A stretch of DNA of 64,000 nt, taken from Methylocapsa sp. D3K7. GTDB taxonomy: Bacteria > Pseudomonadota > Alphaproteobacteria > Rhizobiales > Beijerinckiaceae. The position numbers and the translations under genes are program-made. Location: assembly GCF_029855125.1 (NCBI RefSeq), contig NZ_CP123229.1:248001-312000 (forward strand). Reading direction: 5' to 3'. Numbering within the stretch: position 1 is the first letter of the stretch; every line of letters starts with the position of its first letter. Positions 9,062 to 17,442 of this stretch are shown here, in pieces. The notes below the pieces were generated by a model. The model was not told the DNA's origin. It ran no database searches and worked only from the letters and a program-made list of their open reading frames with translations.

Positions 9062-9913
9062 ATGGCCCCGGCAACAGCAGCACTCACGCCATCGCCCGCA
9101 GTGGTGCCCGCAGCTTCCCCAGCGGCAGCACTGACGCTCGCGAATCTCCTGTACGAGAAGAAGGGCGCGATCGCCTATGTCACGGTCAATCGGCCCAAGG
9201 TGCTCAACGCCCTGAATACGCCGACCTGGAGGGACCTGCGAATGGCGTTCGAGGATGCACGCGACGACACGTCAGTACGCGGCGTCATCCTGACGGGAGC
9301 CGGCAACAAGGCGTTCATCGCCGGCGCCGACATCGGCGAGCTCGCACACGTCGCGGCGTTCGAGGCGGAGCAGTCCAGCCGCTTCGGCCAGGAGGTCCTC
9401 GACCTCATTGAGAATCTCGGCAAGCCGGTGGTCGCGGCCGTCAACGGCTTTGCACTCGGCGGCGGCTGCGAGACGGCGATGGCATGCACCATCAGAATTG
9501 CGGTCGAAACCGCGAAGTTCGGCCAGCCCGAAGTGACCTTGGGACTCGTCCCGGGCGGCGGCGGTACGCAACGGCTGCCGCGGCTCGTCGGCAAGGGCCG
9601 CGCGCTGCAGCTCATTCTCTCCGGCGAGATGATCAGCGCGCAGGAGGCCTATCGCATCGGGCTCGTAAACGAAATCGTTCCGGCGGCTGATCTGATCACG
9701 CGCGTCGAGGCCATTCTGACGAAGATCGCTTCGAACGCTCCGATCGCCGTCAAGTTCGCACTCGATGCAGCGAACAAGGGAATGGACACGAGCCAAGGCC
9801 AAGGTTTGCTGCTCGAAGCTTCGTATTTCGGTCTCTGCGCCGCCACCGAGGACAAGAAGGAAGGCACGACAGCCTTCCTCGAGAAACGCGCGCCCCAATT
9901 CCGCGGACGGTGA
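9062..9913 (+). CDS. Enoyl-CoA hydratase (crotonase)
   Basis: This crotonase-fold enzyme would hydrate a 2-enoyl-CoA to a 3-hydroxyacyl-CoA. Both catalytic glutamates of the hydratase class are present: one in GGGCE, the other in FGQPE, followed by GLVPGGGGTQRL. Two ATGs lie close together at 9056 and 9062. AGGAG at 9049-9053 is only two bases from the first and eight from the second, so I choose 9062. As in the preceding gene, the first 30 residues are Ala/Pro-rich and outside the crotonase fold. It sits 39 bases after the dehydrogenase and provides the next step of beta-oxidation. Confidence 0.9.
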   Translation: MAPATAALTPSPAVVPAASPAAALTLANLLYEKKGAIAYVTVNRPKVLNALNTPTWRDLRMAFEDARDDTSVRGVILTGAGNKAFIAGADIGELAHVAAFEAEQSSRFGQEVLDLIENLGKPVVAAVNGFALGGGCETAMACTIRIAVETAKFGQPEVTLGLVPGGGGTQRLPRLVGKGRALQLILSGEMISAQEAYRIGLVNEIVPAADLITRVEAILTKIASNAPIAVKFALDAANKGMDTSQGQGLLLEASYFGLCAATEDKKEGTTAFLEKRAPQFRGR

Positions 9914-9947
9914 AGAAAAGCCGCGCATGATCATTCAGGTGAGACCT

Positions 9948-11174
9948 ATGGCAAACGACAACATTTTCTCCGGACTGAAGGTGGTGGACCTGGCGAGCTT
10001 CATTGCCGGTCCGAGTGCCGCCGTGATCCTGTCCGACTTTGGCGCCGACGTCATCAAAGTCGAGCCTCCCGCTGGCGACCTCTGGAGGATAGGGCACAAG
10101 ATCCCGCCGCAGCCGCGGGCGAAGGACGCCTATCCATGGCATCTCGCCAACCGCAACAAGCGCGGCATCACTCTCGACCTGAAAAATCCGGGCTCCAGGC
10201 AGGTTCTCGAGAGGCTCGTCAAATGGGCCGACGTGCTCATCGTCAATACGCCGCATCCGGCACGGAAAAAATTGCAGCTCGAATACGACGATGTCGGGCA
10301 ATGGAATTTGCGGCTGATCTACGCCGATGTCACCGGCTTCGGCGAAAACGGACCTGACGCCAGCCTCCCGGGCTTCGATATTACATCTTATTGGGCGCGC
10401 AGCGGTTTACTGTCGATGACGCGCGATGCAGGTGCGCCGCCGACCTGGCCGGTAGCTGGCAGCGGTGACAATGCGACCGCCGTCGGCCTTTATTCTGCGA
10501 TCGTCACGGCGCTCTATCGCCGCGAGCGCACCGGCAAGGGATCGTATGTCACGACCTCGTTGCTCGCCGAGGGAGTCTGGTCGGCGAGCGTCTCGATCCA
10601 GGGCGCGCTGTGCGAGGCAAAGTTTTTCGCTCCGCACGATCGCAAGAATCCCGCAAATGCAGCTTTGAACGTGTACCAGTCCTCCGACGGGACATGGTTC
10701 GTTCTCCTCGTCACGCCGGACAAATTGGCAGCCGTCGCGAAGGCGATCGGCCGCCCAGACCTTCTGACGGACCCGCGGTTCTCCGATCCGACGAAACTAA
10801 TGGCGAACATGCCACAACTTGCGGCGATTCTCGACGACGTCTTTGGCGCTCAGCCGATGGCGCGTTGGTACGAAGTGTTTAACGGCATCCACGTCGCCTT
10901 CGGTGTTGTGCGCGAGCCGCAAGAGGTGATCAACGATCCGCAATTGCGCGCCAATGACGTCGTCGTTCCGCTCGAAGGGGCGGGCGGCAAGCTCACCTCG
11001 ACGATCAGCAGCCCGATTCAGGTTCATGGCGTCGCCAAAGTGCCGGCAAAGCGCGCCCCGGCGCTTGGCGAGCATAACGAGGAAGTCCTCCGACAGCTGG
11101 GCTTCAGCGCCAACGAAATCGATGGCTTGCGCGCGAGTGGTGCCACTCCGAACGCCAAGGAACGCGCGGCGTAG
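9948..11174 (+). CDS. Family III CoA-transferase (CaiB/BaiF)
   Basis: About 408 residues from ATG 9948, chosen because AGGTGAG lies a few bases upstream. The in-frame ATG at 9927 is possible but has no such site. The protein begins FSGLKVVDLASFIAGP, contains FGADVIKVEPP, and carries the PGFD segment holding the catalytic aspartate of the family. It would move CoA between carboxylic acids. Close relatives next to glutaryl-CoA dehydrogenases include succinyl-CoA:glutarate CoA-transferase, which would fit this operon, but specificity cannot be read directly. It lies 34 bases after the hydratase. Confidence 0.87.
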   Translation: MANDNIFSGLKVVDLASFIAGPSAAVILSDFGADVIKVEPPAGDLWRIGHKIPPQPRAKDAYPWHLANRNKRGITLDLKNPGSRQVLERLVKWADVLIVNTPHPARKKLQLEYDDVGQWNLRLIYADVTGFGENGPDASLPGFDITSYWARSGLLSMTRDAGAPPTWPVAGSGDNATAVGLYSAIVTALYRRERTGKGSYVTTSLLAEGVWSASVSIQGALCEAKFFAPHDRKNPANAALNVYQSSDGTWFVLLVTPDKLAAVAKAIGRPDLLTDPRFSDPTKLMANMPQLAAILDDVFGAQPMARWYEVFNGIHVAFGVVREPQEVINDPQLRANDVVVPLEGAGGKLTSTISSPIQVHGVAKVPAKRAPALGEHNEEVLRQLGFSANEIDGLRASGATPNAKERAA

Positions 11175-11204
11175 CTGCTTGGTAAATCTTGAGAGGATTC
11201 TGAG

Positions 11205-12611
11205 ATGCTCGGAACGAGAGCAAAGACAATGAAAGCCGCGCCAAGTAGGGCGCTCCGGCGGATTGCATCCGCCCGCATGCCCACCAGGTGGGGGACGTTC
11301 GACGTCATTGGGTTCGAGCGCGACGTATCGAACGGCACTCAGCGGGTCGAAACCGCACTCGCGATGGTCACGGGCGACCCAAGCGAAGGAGTTCCCTTGC
11401 TGCGTATCCAGTCGCAGTGCTTTACGGGCGAAATACTCGGATCGCTGCGTTGCGATTGCCACGACCAACTGGAGATGGCCATGCAGGCCATCGCCGAGGA
11501 AGGTCACGGACTGGTGATCTACGAGTATCAGGAGGGCCGCGGCATTGGTCTCATGGCGAAATTGAAGGCATACGAATTGCAAGATGCCGGCTTTGATACC
11601 GTGGATGCAAATCATATTCTGGGCTTCAAGACCGATTGTCGGGACTTCAGCCTGCCCGCCGCGATCCTGAGCGAGTTCCGCATCCGCCGCGTTCGCCTGA
11701 TGTCGAATAATCCTCGCAAGACGCAGGTTCTGCGTGACGCCGGGATCGAAGTTATCGACGAGCTTCCCTGCGAAGCCAAGCCAACGATGCACTCCCTGGG
11801 TTACCTGAAGACCAAAAAAGAAAAATTGGGCCACACGCTAAGTCTCTGTGAGCGACTAGGGGCCGACGCGAAAGTGCAACGTGGTGATGTCCACCGTGAC
11901 GAGGAGTCTGTATTCGCCACGATCGAAGCCGGCATCGAAGAGTTGAAAGCCGGACGGATGATTGTCGTGGTCGACGATGAAGATCGTGAAAACGAAGGCG
12001 ACCTGACAATGGCGGCCGAGATGGTCACGCCAGAGGCCATCAACTTTATGGCTATGTACGGGCGAGGCCTGATTTGTCTTGCGATGACCGGCGAAAGACT
12101 TGATGAACTTGATCTTGTCCCGATGGTTCGCAACAATACCGCAACGTGCGGCACAGGGTTCACAGTTTCGATCGATTTGAAGGGTCGCGGGGTCACCACC
12201 GGCGTCTCGGCTTACGATCGCGCGGAAACGATCAAGGCCGCAATTGATCCGACCAGCGTGCCGACAGATTTCGCCCGGCCGGGACATATTTTTCCGCTTC
12301 GCGCGCGTGACGGCGGCGTTCTAGAGCGCCGGGGCCAAACGGAAGCAGCCGTCGATCTCGCTAGCCTCGCTGGCCTCAAACCCGCGGGCGTGATTTGCGA
12401 GATACTGAACGACGACGGCACCATGGCGCGCCTCCCTGATCTCGCTCGCTTCTGCAAGAAACACGGCTTTCTCATGATCAACGTCGCGGAGCTCGCCCGT
12501 TACCGGGTGGACTCTGATTTCGAAGGCGCGGTTGCAGCCATGGACGGGATGTTCCCCGTATGTCGTCCGACGCCTGCACAATGGGCATCTGACGCCTCCG
12601 ATCTTTTTTAA
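11205..12611 (+). CDS. RibA-RibB fusion in inverted domain order
   Basis: A 468-residue two-domain protein. Residues 20-212 match GTP cyclohydrolase II: zinc ligands Cys72, Cys83 and Cys85 ([15 protein letters not shown]), the QEGRGIGL loop, Tyr123, and Asp144/Arg146 in KTDCRDF. Residues 230-435 match 3,4-dihydroxy-2-butanone-4-phosphate synthase, with the acidic loop [10 protein letters not shown] intact at 257-266. Ordinary RibBA proteins have the synthase first and the cyclohydrolase second; here the order is reversed. The metal-binding histidine of the G-H-T-E motif is glutamine (Gln378, CAA at 12336), so the synthase half may be inactive or altered. Its place among beta-oxidation genes suggests flavin supply for the dehydrogenase or a new catabolic role. 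Confidence 0.85.
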   Translation: MLGTRAKTMKAAPSRALRRIASARMPTRWGTFDVIGFERDVSNGTQRVETALAMVTGDPSEGVPLLRIQSQCFTGEILGSLRCDCHDQLEMAMQAIAEEGHGLVIYEYQEGRGIGLMAKLKAYELQDAGFDTVDANHILGFKTDCRDFSLPAAILSEFRIRRVRLMSNNPRKTQVLRDAGIEVIDELPCEAKPTMHSLGYLKTKKEKLGHTLSLCERLGADAKVQRGDVHRDEESVFATIEAGIEELKAGRMIVVVDDEDRENEGDLTMAAEMVTPEAINFMAMYGRGLICLAMTGERLDELDLVPMVRNNTATCGTGFTVSIDLKGRGVTTGVSAYDRAETIKAAIDPTSVPTDFARPGHIFPLRARDGGVLERRGQTEAAVDLASLAGLKPAGVICEILNDDGTMARLPDLARFCKKHGFLMINVAELARYRVDSDFEGAVAAMDGMFPVCRPTPAQWASDASDLF

Positions 12612-12647
12612 TCCGCGAGGTTCGTGAGACGACCATAGGAGGTCGAA

Positions 12648-13433
12648 GTGGACGAGATTATTACCGAACAAAACGGAAGCATCCTTCGCGTTGAATTGAA
12701 TCGTCCGGCGAAGCGGAACGCGATGACTTCGAGCATGTACGCCGCGCTCGCGGATATCTTCAATGACGTGGCCAAGGACGGGCGCACACGCGTCGTGCTC
12801 TGGCATGGCGCAGGGGATTCTTTCTCCGCGGGCAACGATGTGGAGGATTTTTTGAGGAATCCTCCAGGGCCGGGAGACTCTCCGCAGGCTCGGCTAACGA
12901 ACGCATTGGTCGATTTTGACAAACCGCTGATCGCAGCCGTGCAGGGTGCTGCGATCGGAGGGGGCACCACCATGCTCACGCATTGTGACTTCGTATACGC
13001 GGGTCAGAGTGCAAAATTCCAAATGCCTTTTATCAATCTTGGTGTGGTGCCGGAATTTGGATCGAGCTGCTCCGTTCCGGCAAGGATCGGGCACATTCGG
13101 GCGGCGGAGTTGATTTTGTTGGGAATGCCTTTCGATGCCCAACGCGCCGCGGAATTGGGATTCGTTACCCAAATCGTATCTGATCAGAACCTGCTGGCGA
13201 CGGCGACCGAAACGGCGCGGAAGCTGGCAGCAAAGCCTGCCGGCGCGCTGCAAGCTAGCAAAAGGCTTTTGAAACGGACTTTTCGGGAGCAGATCAAGGC
13301 AGCGATGAAGCTTGAGAACGAAGAGTTCAGTGTGCTCGTTCGCTCTGACGACGCGAAGGAGGCACTTACGGCTTTTCTGGAGAAGCGCTCGTCTCAATTC
13401 ACCCGGTCGGTGAAATCCGCAACCGCCGCGTAG
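12648..13433 (+). CDS. Crotonase-family enzyme, probable enoyl-CoA isomerase
   Basis: A 261-residue crotonase starting at GTG 12648, five bases after AGGAGG (12637-12642). Unlike the hydratase at 9062 it lacks both hydratase glutamates: the first site reads GGGTTM and the second FQMPF. It does have LGVVPEFGSS, matching the VPE-x-x-SS active-site segment of delta3,delta2-enoyl-CoA isomerases. I therefore expect double-bond isomerisation rather than hydration; annotation as a generic enoyl-CoA hydratase would be misleading. It follows the RibAB-like gene by 36 bases in the same operon-like run. Confidence 0.82.
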   Translation: MDEIITEQNGSILRVELNRPAKRNAMTSSMYAALADIFNDVAKDGRTRVVLWHGAGDSFSAGNDVEDFLRNPPGPGDSPQARLTNALVDFDKPLIAAVQGAAIGGGTTMLTHCDFVYAGQSAKFQMPFINLGVVPEFGSSCSVPARIGHIRAAELILLGMPFDAQRAAELGFVTQIVSDQNLLATATETARKLAAKPAGALQASKRLLKRTFREQIKAAMKLENEEFSVLVRSDDAKEALTAFLEKRSSQFTRSVKSATAA

Positions 13434-13495
13434 CTCTTACGAACAGAGGAAATGCCAGGGCAATCGGCGTGGAAGTTAAGTGAAAGGAAAAATTC

Positions 13496-14416
13496 ATGAC
13501 TGAAGCTCTGGCGACGAAATCAAAACCGAGACAGGCCCGCAAGGGCGCGGCGGGCCGATTGTTCGTTCTCGAACTGAGCGGCGACCGTATTCACTCGATG
13601 AGCCCGGATGGCTCTGACCGCAAAACGATAGTCACCAATTGCCACCTCCCCGACGGCATCGTCGTGGATGCGGAGGCAGGTCATATTTATTGGACCAACA
13701 TGGGCATCCCCGACCGCGACGACGGCTCGATCGAGCGCGCCGACCTCGACGGTGGGAACCGGAGGACCATCGTCCCGCTAGGCGTCACTCACTCGCCGAA
13801 GCAGATCCATCTCGATAAGGAAAACGGCAAACTTTACTGGTGCGACCGCGAGGGCATGCGCGTGATGCGCGCGAACCTCGATGGCTTGCAGATTGAAACG
13901 CTCGTCGAGGCGGGCCGCGGCGATGCGGACCGGCGCGACCAGACAAGGTGGTGCGTTGGGATCACAATCGACCCCGAGCGTCAGCAAATCTATTGGACGC
14001 AAAAAGGCCCGGATAACGGAAATGAGGGTAGAATCTTTCATGCAGGGCTCGAAATCCCCAGCGGTGAGCTGGCAGCCAATCGCTCCGACATCGAAGTCTT
14101 CTTCGACCACTTGCCAGAGCCTATTGATCTCGAGCTCGATCTCAAAAATCGCATGCTTTACTGGACCGACCGCGGTGACCCTCCGCGCGGCAACACGGTG
14201 AATCGTGCATCCATTGATGCAAAACCCCGAGCGCCAGAGATCGTACTGACGCATTTGATGGAAGGGATCGGCATCGCGCTGGATGTCCCTGGCGATCAGA
14301 TGTTCGTGACCGATTTCGCCGGCTCGGTCTATTCCGCCAAGCTCGACGGCTCGGGAGAACGCAACTTTCTCTTCGCGCTGGGTAATCTCACCGGCATCGC
14401 TTACGCGGAACTCTGA
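13496..14416 (+). CDS. YWTD-repeat beta-propeller protein
   Basis: A 306-residue protein with LDL-receptor class B (YWTD) repeats. IYWT occurs at residues 64-67, LYWC near 113, IYWT near 165 and LYWTD near 221, spaced about 50 residues apart as blades of a six-bladed propeller. There is no signal peptide: the N-terminus is charged (TKSKPRQARKG), so it should be cytoplasmic. The role is unknown; such propellers can bind ligands, bind partners or act as lactonases. AAAGGAA precedes the ATG. It lies within the beta-oxidation run, between the isomerase and the 3-hydroxyacyl-CoA dehydrogenase, so it may be a scaffold or an undescribed enzyme of this pathway. Confidence 0.8.
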   Translation: MTEALATKSKPRQARKGAAGRLFVLELSGDRIHSMSPDGSDRKTIVTNCHLPDGIVVDAEAGHIYWTNMGIPDRDDGSIERADLDGGNRRTIVPLGVTHSPKQIHLDKENGKLYWCDREGMRVMRANLDGLQIETLVEAGRGDADRRDQTRWCVGITIDPERQQIYWTQKGPDNGNEGRIFHAGLEIPSGELAANRSDIEVFFDHLPEPIDLELDLKNRMLYWTDRGDPPRGNTVNRASIDAKPRAPEIVLTHLMEGIGIALDVPGDQMFVTDFAGSVYSAKLDGSGERNFLFALGNLTGIAYAEL

Positions 14417-14440
14417 AATCCAATCTAAGGAGAACCGACA

Positions 14441-15484
14441 ATGTCCAATAACCAGCCTATTCGTCGGGTCGCTCTCATTGGAACCGGTGTTATCGGCGCC
14501 AGCTGGACGGCACTGTTCCTGGCGAAGGGACTCGAAGTCATCGCGACCGATATTGCACCGGATGCTGAGACGTCTCTGAGACGCTTCGTGAAAGCGGCGT
14601 GGCCCGCGCTCGAGAGACTGGGTCTTGCGCCCGGGGCGTCACAATCACATCTCACGTTCACGGGAGAGGTGGCAGAAGCTGTCGGACCAGCGGACTTCGT
14701 CCAGGAAAACGGGCCCGAGCGAATTGACTTCAAAAAGAAGCTGTATCGACAACTCGACGAGTTGTTACCAGCCGATGTCATCATCGCTTCAAGCTCGTCG
14801 GGTCTCACCATGAGCGAGATTCAATCGGATTGCCGCTTGCACCCGGAGCGCTGTGTCATCGGCCATCCCTTCAATCCCCCCCACTTGGTTCCGCTGGTAG
14901 AGATCGTTGGCGGCGCGAAGACGTCGGAGCAGACCATTCAGCGCGTCGCCGAGTTCTACACGGGATTGGGGAAACAAGCCGTTCGGCTGCGTAAGGAAGT
15001 ACCCGGACATGTGGCCAATCGTCTACAGGCGGCTTTGGCACGGGAAGTCTATTATCTTGTCGCCGAAGATGTCGTCAGCGCGGCAGACGTCGATACCGCA
15101 TTGTGCTGGGGACCTGGCCTGCGTTGGGGCATCATGGGCAACATGATGCTCAACCACCTCGGCGGCGGCCATGGCGGCATCGAGCACTTCTTCCAGCAGT
15201 TCACCGGCCCTATGACGGCCTGGTGGAAGGTTCTCGGGCAGCCAGTATTAACGCCCGAAGTGCAAAAGAAGCTCATCGACAGCGTTCATGCCGAGCTCGG
15301 CTCGCGCTCAATTGCCGAGCTGGAGGCGCAGCGCGACGAGGTCCTGCTCGGGCTGCTCGAATTGCGCAGCAAGTACGAAAATCCTCGCGACATCCTGAAG
15401 AACGGCCCGAGCGGGCCAGGGCGCTATAGCTCCTTTGCCGGAGGAGTTCCCTCAGGATTGGTAGCGCATCTTCCCGAAGATTAA
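14441..15484 (+). CDS. 3-hydroxyacyl-CoA dehydrogenase / carnitine-dehydrogenase-like
   Basis: A 347-residue NAD-dependent dehydrogenase with an N-terminal Rossmann fold (GTGVIGASW, residues 14-22). It carries the conserved QENGPERIDFK segment, the SSSSG motif and GHPFNPPHLVPLVEIV, whose histidine is catalytic in the family. The single-unit architecture resembles L-carnitine dehydrogenase and lambda-crystallin type enzymes. It would oxidise a 3-hydroxyacyl substrate to the 3-keto form. TAAGGAGAA precedes the start, nearly identical to the site before the dehydrogenase at 7769, suggesting a coherent operon. It is 24 bases after the beta-propeller gene. Confidence 0.88.
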   Translation: MSNNQPIRRVALIGTGVIGASWTALFLAKGLEVIATDIAPDAETSLRRFVKAAWPALERLGLAPGASQSHLTFTGEVAEAVGPADFVQENGPERIDFKKKLYRQLDELLPADVIIASSSSGLTMSEIQSDCRLHPERCVIGHPFNPPHLVPLVEIVGGAKTSEQTIQRVAEFYTGLGKQAVRLRKEVPGHVANRLQAALAREVYYLVAEDVVSAADVDTALCWGPGLRWGIMGNMMLNHLGGGHGGIEHFFQQFTGPMTAWWKVLGQPVLTPEVQKKLIDSVHAELGSRSIAELEAQRDEVLLGLLELRSKYENPRDILKNGPSGPGRYSSFAGGVPSGLVAHLPED

Positions 15485-15504
15485 CCACTCGATCTGTTAG
15501 AGCA

Positions 15505-16881
15505 ATGAGCAACACACTGCAAGACATTAGGCGCCAGGACTCGGACGTTACGTCGCCGCGAGCTGGGGAAAATTTGCCGATAGCGGCTACGCCGGCCGTG
15601 CGTCGAAAGCGTATCGTGATCGTTGGTTGCGGATTTGCCGGGATCGCTGCCGCCCGCGCTTTGAAGAGATCTGATGCAGACATAATTCTGATTGACAGAC
15701 GTAATCACCACATCTTCCAGCCGCTGCTTTACCAGGTAGCGACCTCGGTTCTTGCGCCATCCGAAATTGCAGCACCAATCCGCCATCTCGCCGAAAAGCA
15801 GAAGAATGTTAACGTAATGCTCGCCGAAGTGACCGGCATTGACCTGAACTCTCGATCGGTCGACGCGTCCTGCCCTGTCCTCGGCACTCGCACGATCAAA
15901 TTCGATTACTTGATAATCGCCACAGGTATGCAGCCGAGCTATTTCGGTCATGATGAGTTTGGGAAATATGCTCCCGGTCTCAAGAACCTGAGTGACGCCG
16001 AGGCCATCCGCGCAAAAATCCTGAACGCCTACGAATTGGCGGAGACAACAGACGATGAGAAGGAACGCGCGCGCCAGATGACGTTCGTGTTGGTTGGTGC
16101 GGGTGCAACTGGCGTGGAGCTGGCGGCGTCGATGGCGCAACTAGCCACAGTCACCCTGCGTAGACAATTCCGGCACATTGATCCCGCCAAGAGCTCGATC
16201 ATTCTGATCGAGGGCGGCAACAGAATCCTTCCGACCTTTGCTAAGAATCTTGCCAAAAAGGCAGCCAAACGGCTCGAGAAACTCGGCGTCAAGATCTTAA
16301 CCGGAGTCAAGGTTGAAAAGGTCGACGAGAGTGGCGTGGTCGCCGATGGAAAAAGAATTCCAAGCGCGACAGTGCTGTGGACGGCTGGCGTCGCACCATC
16401 ACCAATATTGAAACTGCTTGGTGCCAAGACTGATCGGGTAGGCAGGGTGTCGGTTGGCCCATTCATGAACGTTCAGGATGTCACCGGCGTGTTCGTCGTC
16501 GGCGATGCGTCATCGGTCGTTCGCGATGGACGGCCGGTGCCCGGCGTGGCGCCGGCGGCGATCCAGCAAGGGCGCTATGTCGGACGGTTGATCTCACGAG
16601 ATCTCAAGGGGCAATCACCAAAACGTCCGTTTCAATACTTCGACAAGGGCAGCATGGCGGTCGTCGGCAAAAATTTCGCGATATTAGAGAGCGGCCGACT
16701 TCATATGAGTGGTTTTCTCACCTGGCTCGTTTGGGTCTTCTTGCATCTCATGTCGCTTCCGCAGCTGCAAGATCGGTTGCGCGTGCAAATCGAATGGTTC
16801 TGGGCGTATTTCACCGGACAGCGCGCCTCGCGATTAATTCCGGAGCAGCCCAGGGCTGGAAGCTATGAACCTGACCGTTGA
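15505..16881 (+). CDS. Type II NADH dehydrogenase (NDH-2)
   Basis: A 458-residue FAD/NAD oxidoreductase. The FAD-binding GCGFAGIAAA is at residues 41-50, the NADH-binding VLVGAGATGVELA near 200, and the second FAD segment (GVFVVGDAS) near 330. The C-terminus has the hydrophobic membrane-anchoring part typical of NDH-2 (LTWLVWVFLHLMSLPQLQDR). It would pass electrons from NADH to quinone without pumping protons. It begins 20 bases after the 3-hydroxyacyl-CoA dehydrogenase, so it may reoxidise the NADH made by that step. Confidence 0.88.
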   Translation: MSNTLQDIRRQDSDVTSPRAGENLPIAATPAVRRKRIVIVGCGFAGIAAARALKRSDADIILIDRRNHHIFQPLLYQVATSVLAPSEIAAPIRHLAEKQKNVNVMLAEVTGIDLNSRSVDASCPVLGTRTIKFDYLIIATGMQPSYFGHDEFGKYAPGLKNLSDAEAIRAKILNAYELAETTDDEKERARQMTFVLVGAGATGVELAASMAQLATVTLRRQFRHIDPAKSSIILIEGGNRILPTFAKNLAKKAAKRLEKLGVKILTGVKVEKVDESGVVADGKRIPSATVLWTAGVAPSPILKLLGAKTDRVGRVSVGPFMNVQDVTGVFVVGDASSVVRDGRPVPGVAPAAIQQGRYVGRLISRDLKGQSPKRPFQYFDKGSMAVVGKNFAILESGRLHMSGFLTWLVWVFLHLMSLPQLQDRLRVQIEWFWAYFTGQRASRLIPEQPRAGSYEPDR

Positions 16882-16986
16882 GCTCCTGCAAACTCGTGCA
16901 GCCTTTTCTTGCGAACCCGAGAAGCGTAAAGGTCACGCGTCCGGCATACGAGCACCGGGAAAGCCGCGACGAGAGAGGTTAACACC

Positions 16987-17098
16987 TTGAACGTGCTTGA
17001 TTTCCAGAAAATGAAGAGCGAGGGCCGCGAGATCTCGGTGGTTATCTGTTATGATTATTCGAGTTCTCGCGCGGTCGCCGCGTCGAACATCGACTGCA
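16987..17098 (+). pseudogene. N-terminal fragment of ketopantoate hydroxymethyltransferase (panB-like)
   Basis: A TTG at 16987, preceded by GAGAGG, opens a frame whose first 37 residues (MNVLDFQKMKSEGREISVV, then CYDYSSSRAVAASNIDC) match the start of PanB-type enzymes. Similarity then stops abruptly where a family member would continue with its LVGDS metal-binding segment. About 230 residues are missing. It is therefore a remnant, perhaps once part of the operon before WrbA. Confidence 0.6.
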
Positions 17099-17442
17099 AG
17101 AGCCGTTGCTTGGTGCAAATAGCCGAGAGGCGAACCATGAAAACTCAAATCATTCGCATCCCCATCGAACGTTGCCGTCGACAATCAAGCGTGGGCAAAG
17201 CGGAATTAATCTATGTGCCCTTGCTCTTCGGGGTGACGCTGACCAACATGTTTAAGGCATGCGTTAGGTCACTAGCAACGAATTGGGTCGTGGACGATGC
17301 ACTACTGGGGGCGCCCGCGACCTGACATCAGAGACGCCTCGCGACCTGACGGTTCCGACAGACGTGGAAATGCGGCCGAGATTGCTTGATAGGTCTCTTG
17401 AGAAAATCGTTTTCATGATGCTAATCGAAGGAGTACTCGGTG
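17099..17442. other. Intergenic stretch after panB remnant
   Basis: No gene is supported here. The panB frame stays open to 17325 but the translated sequence has no similarity I recognise, so it is treated as drift past a deletion point. The ribosome-binding site of the WrbA gene lies at its right end (AAGGAG, 17428-17433). Confidence 0.4.
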
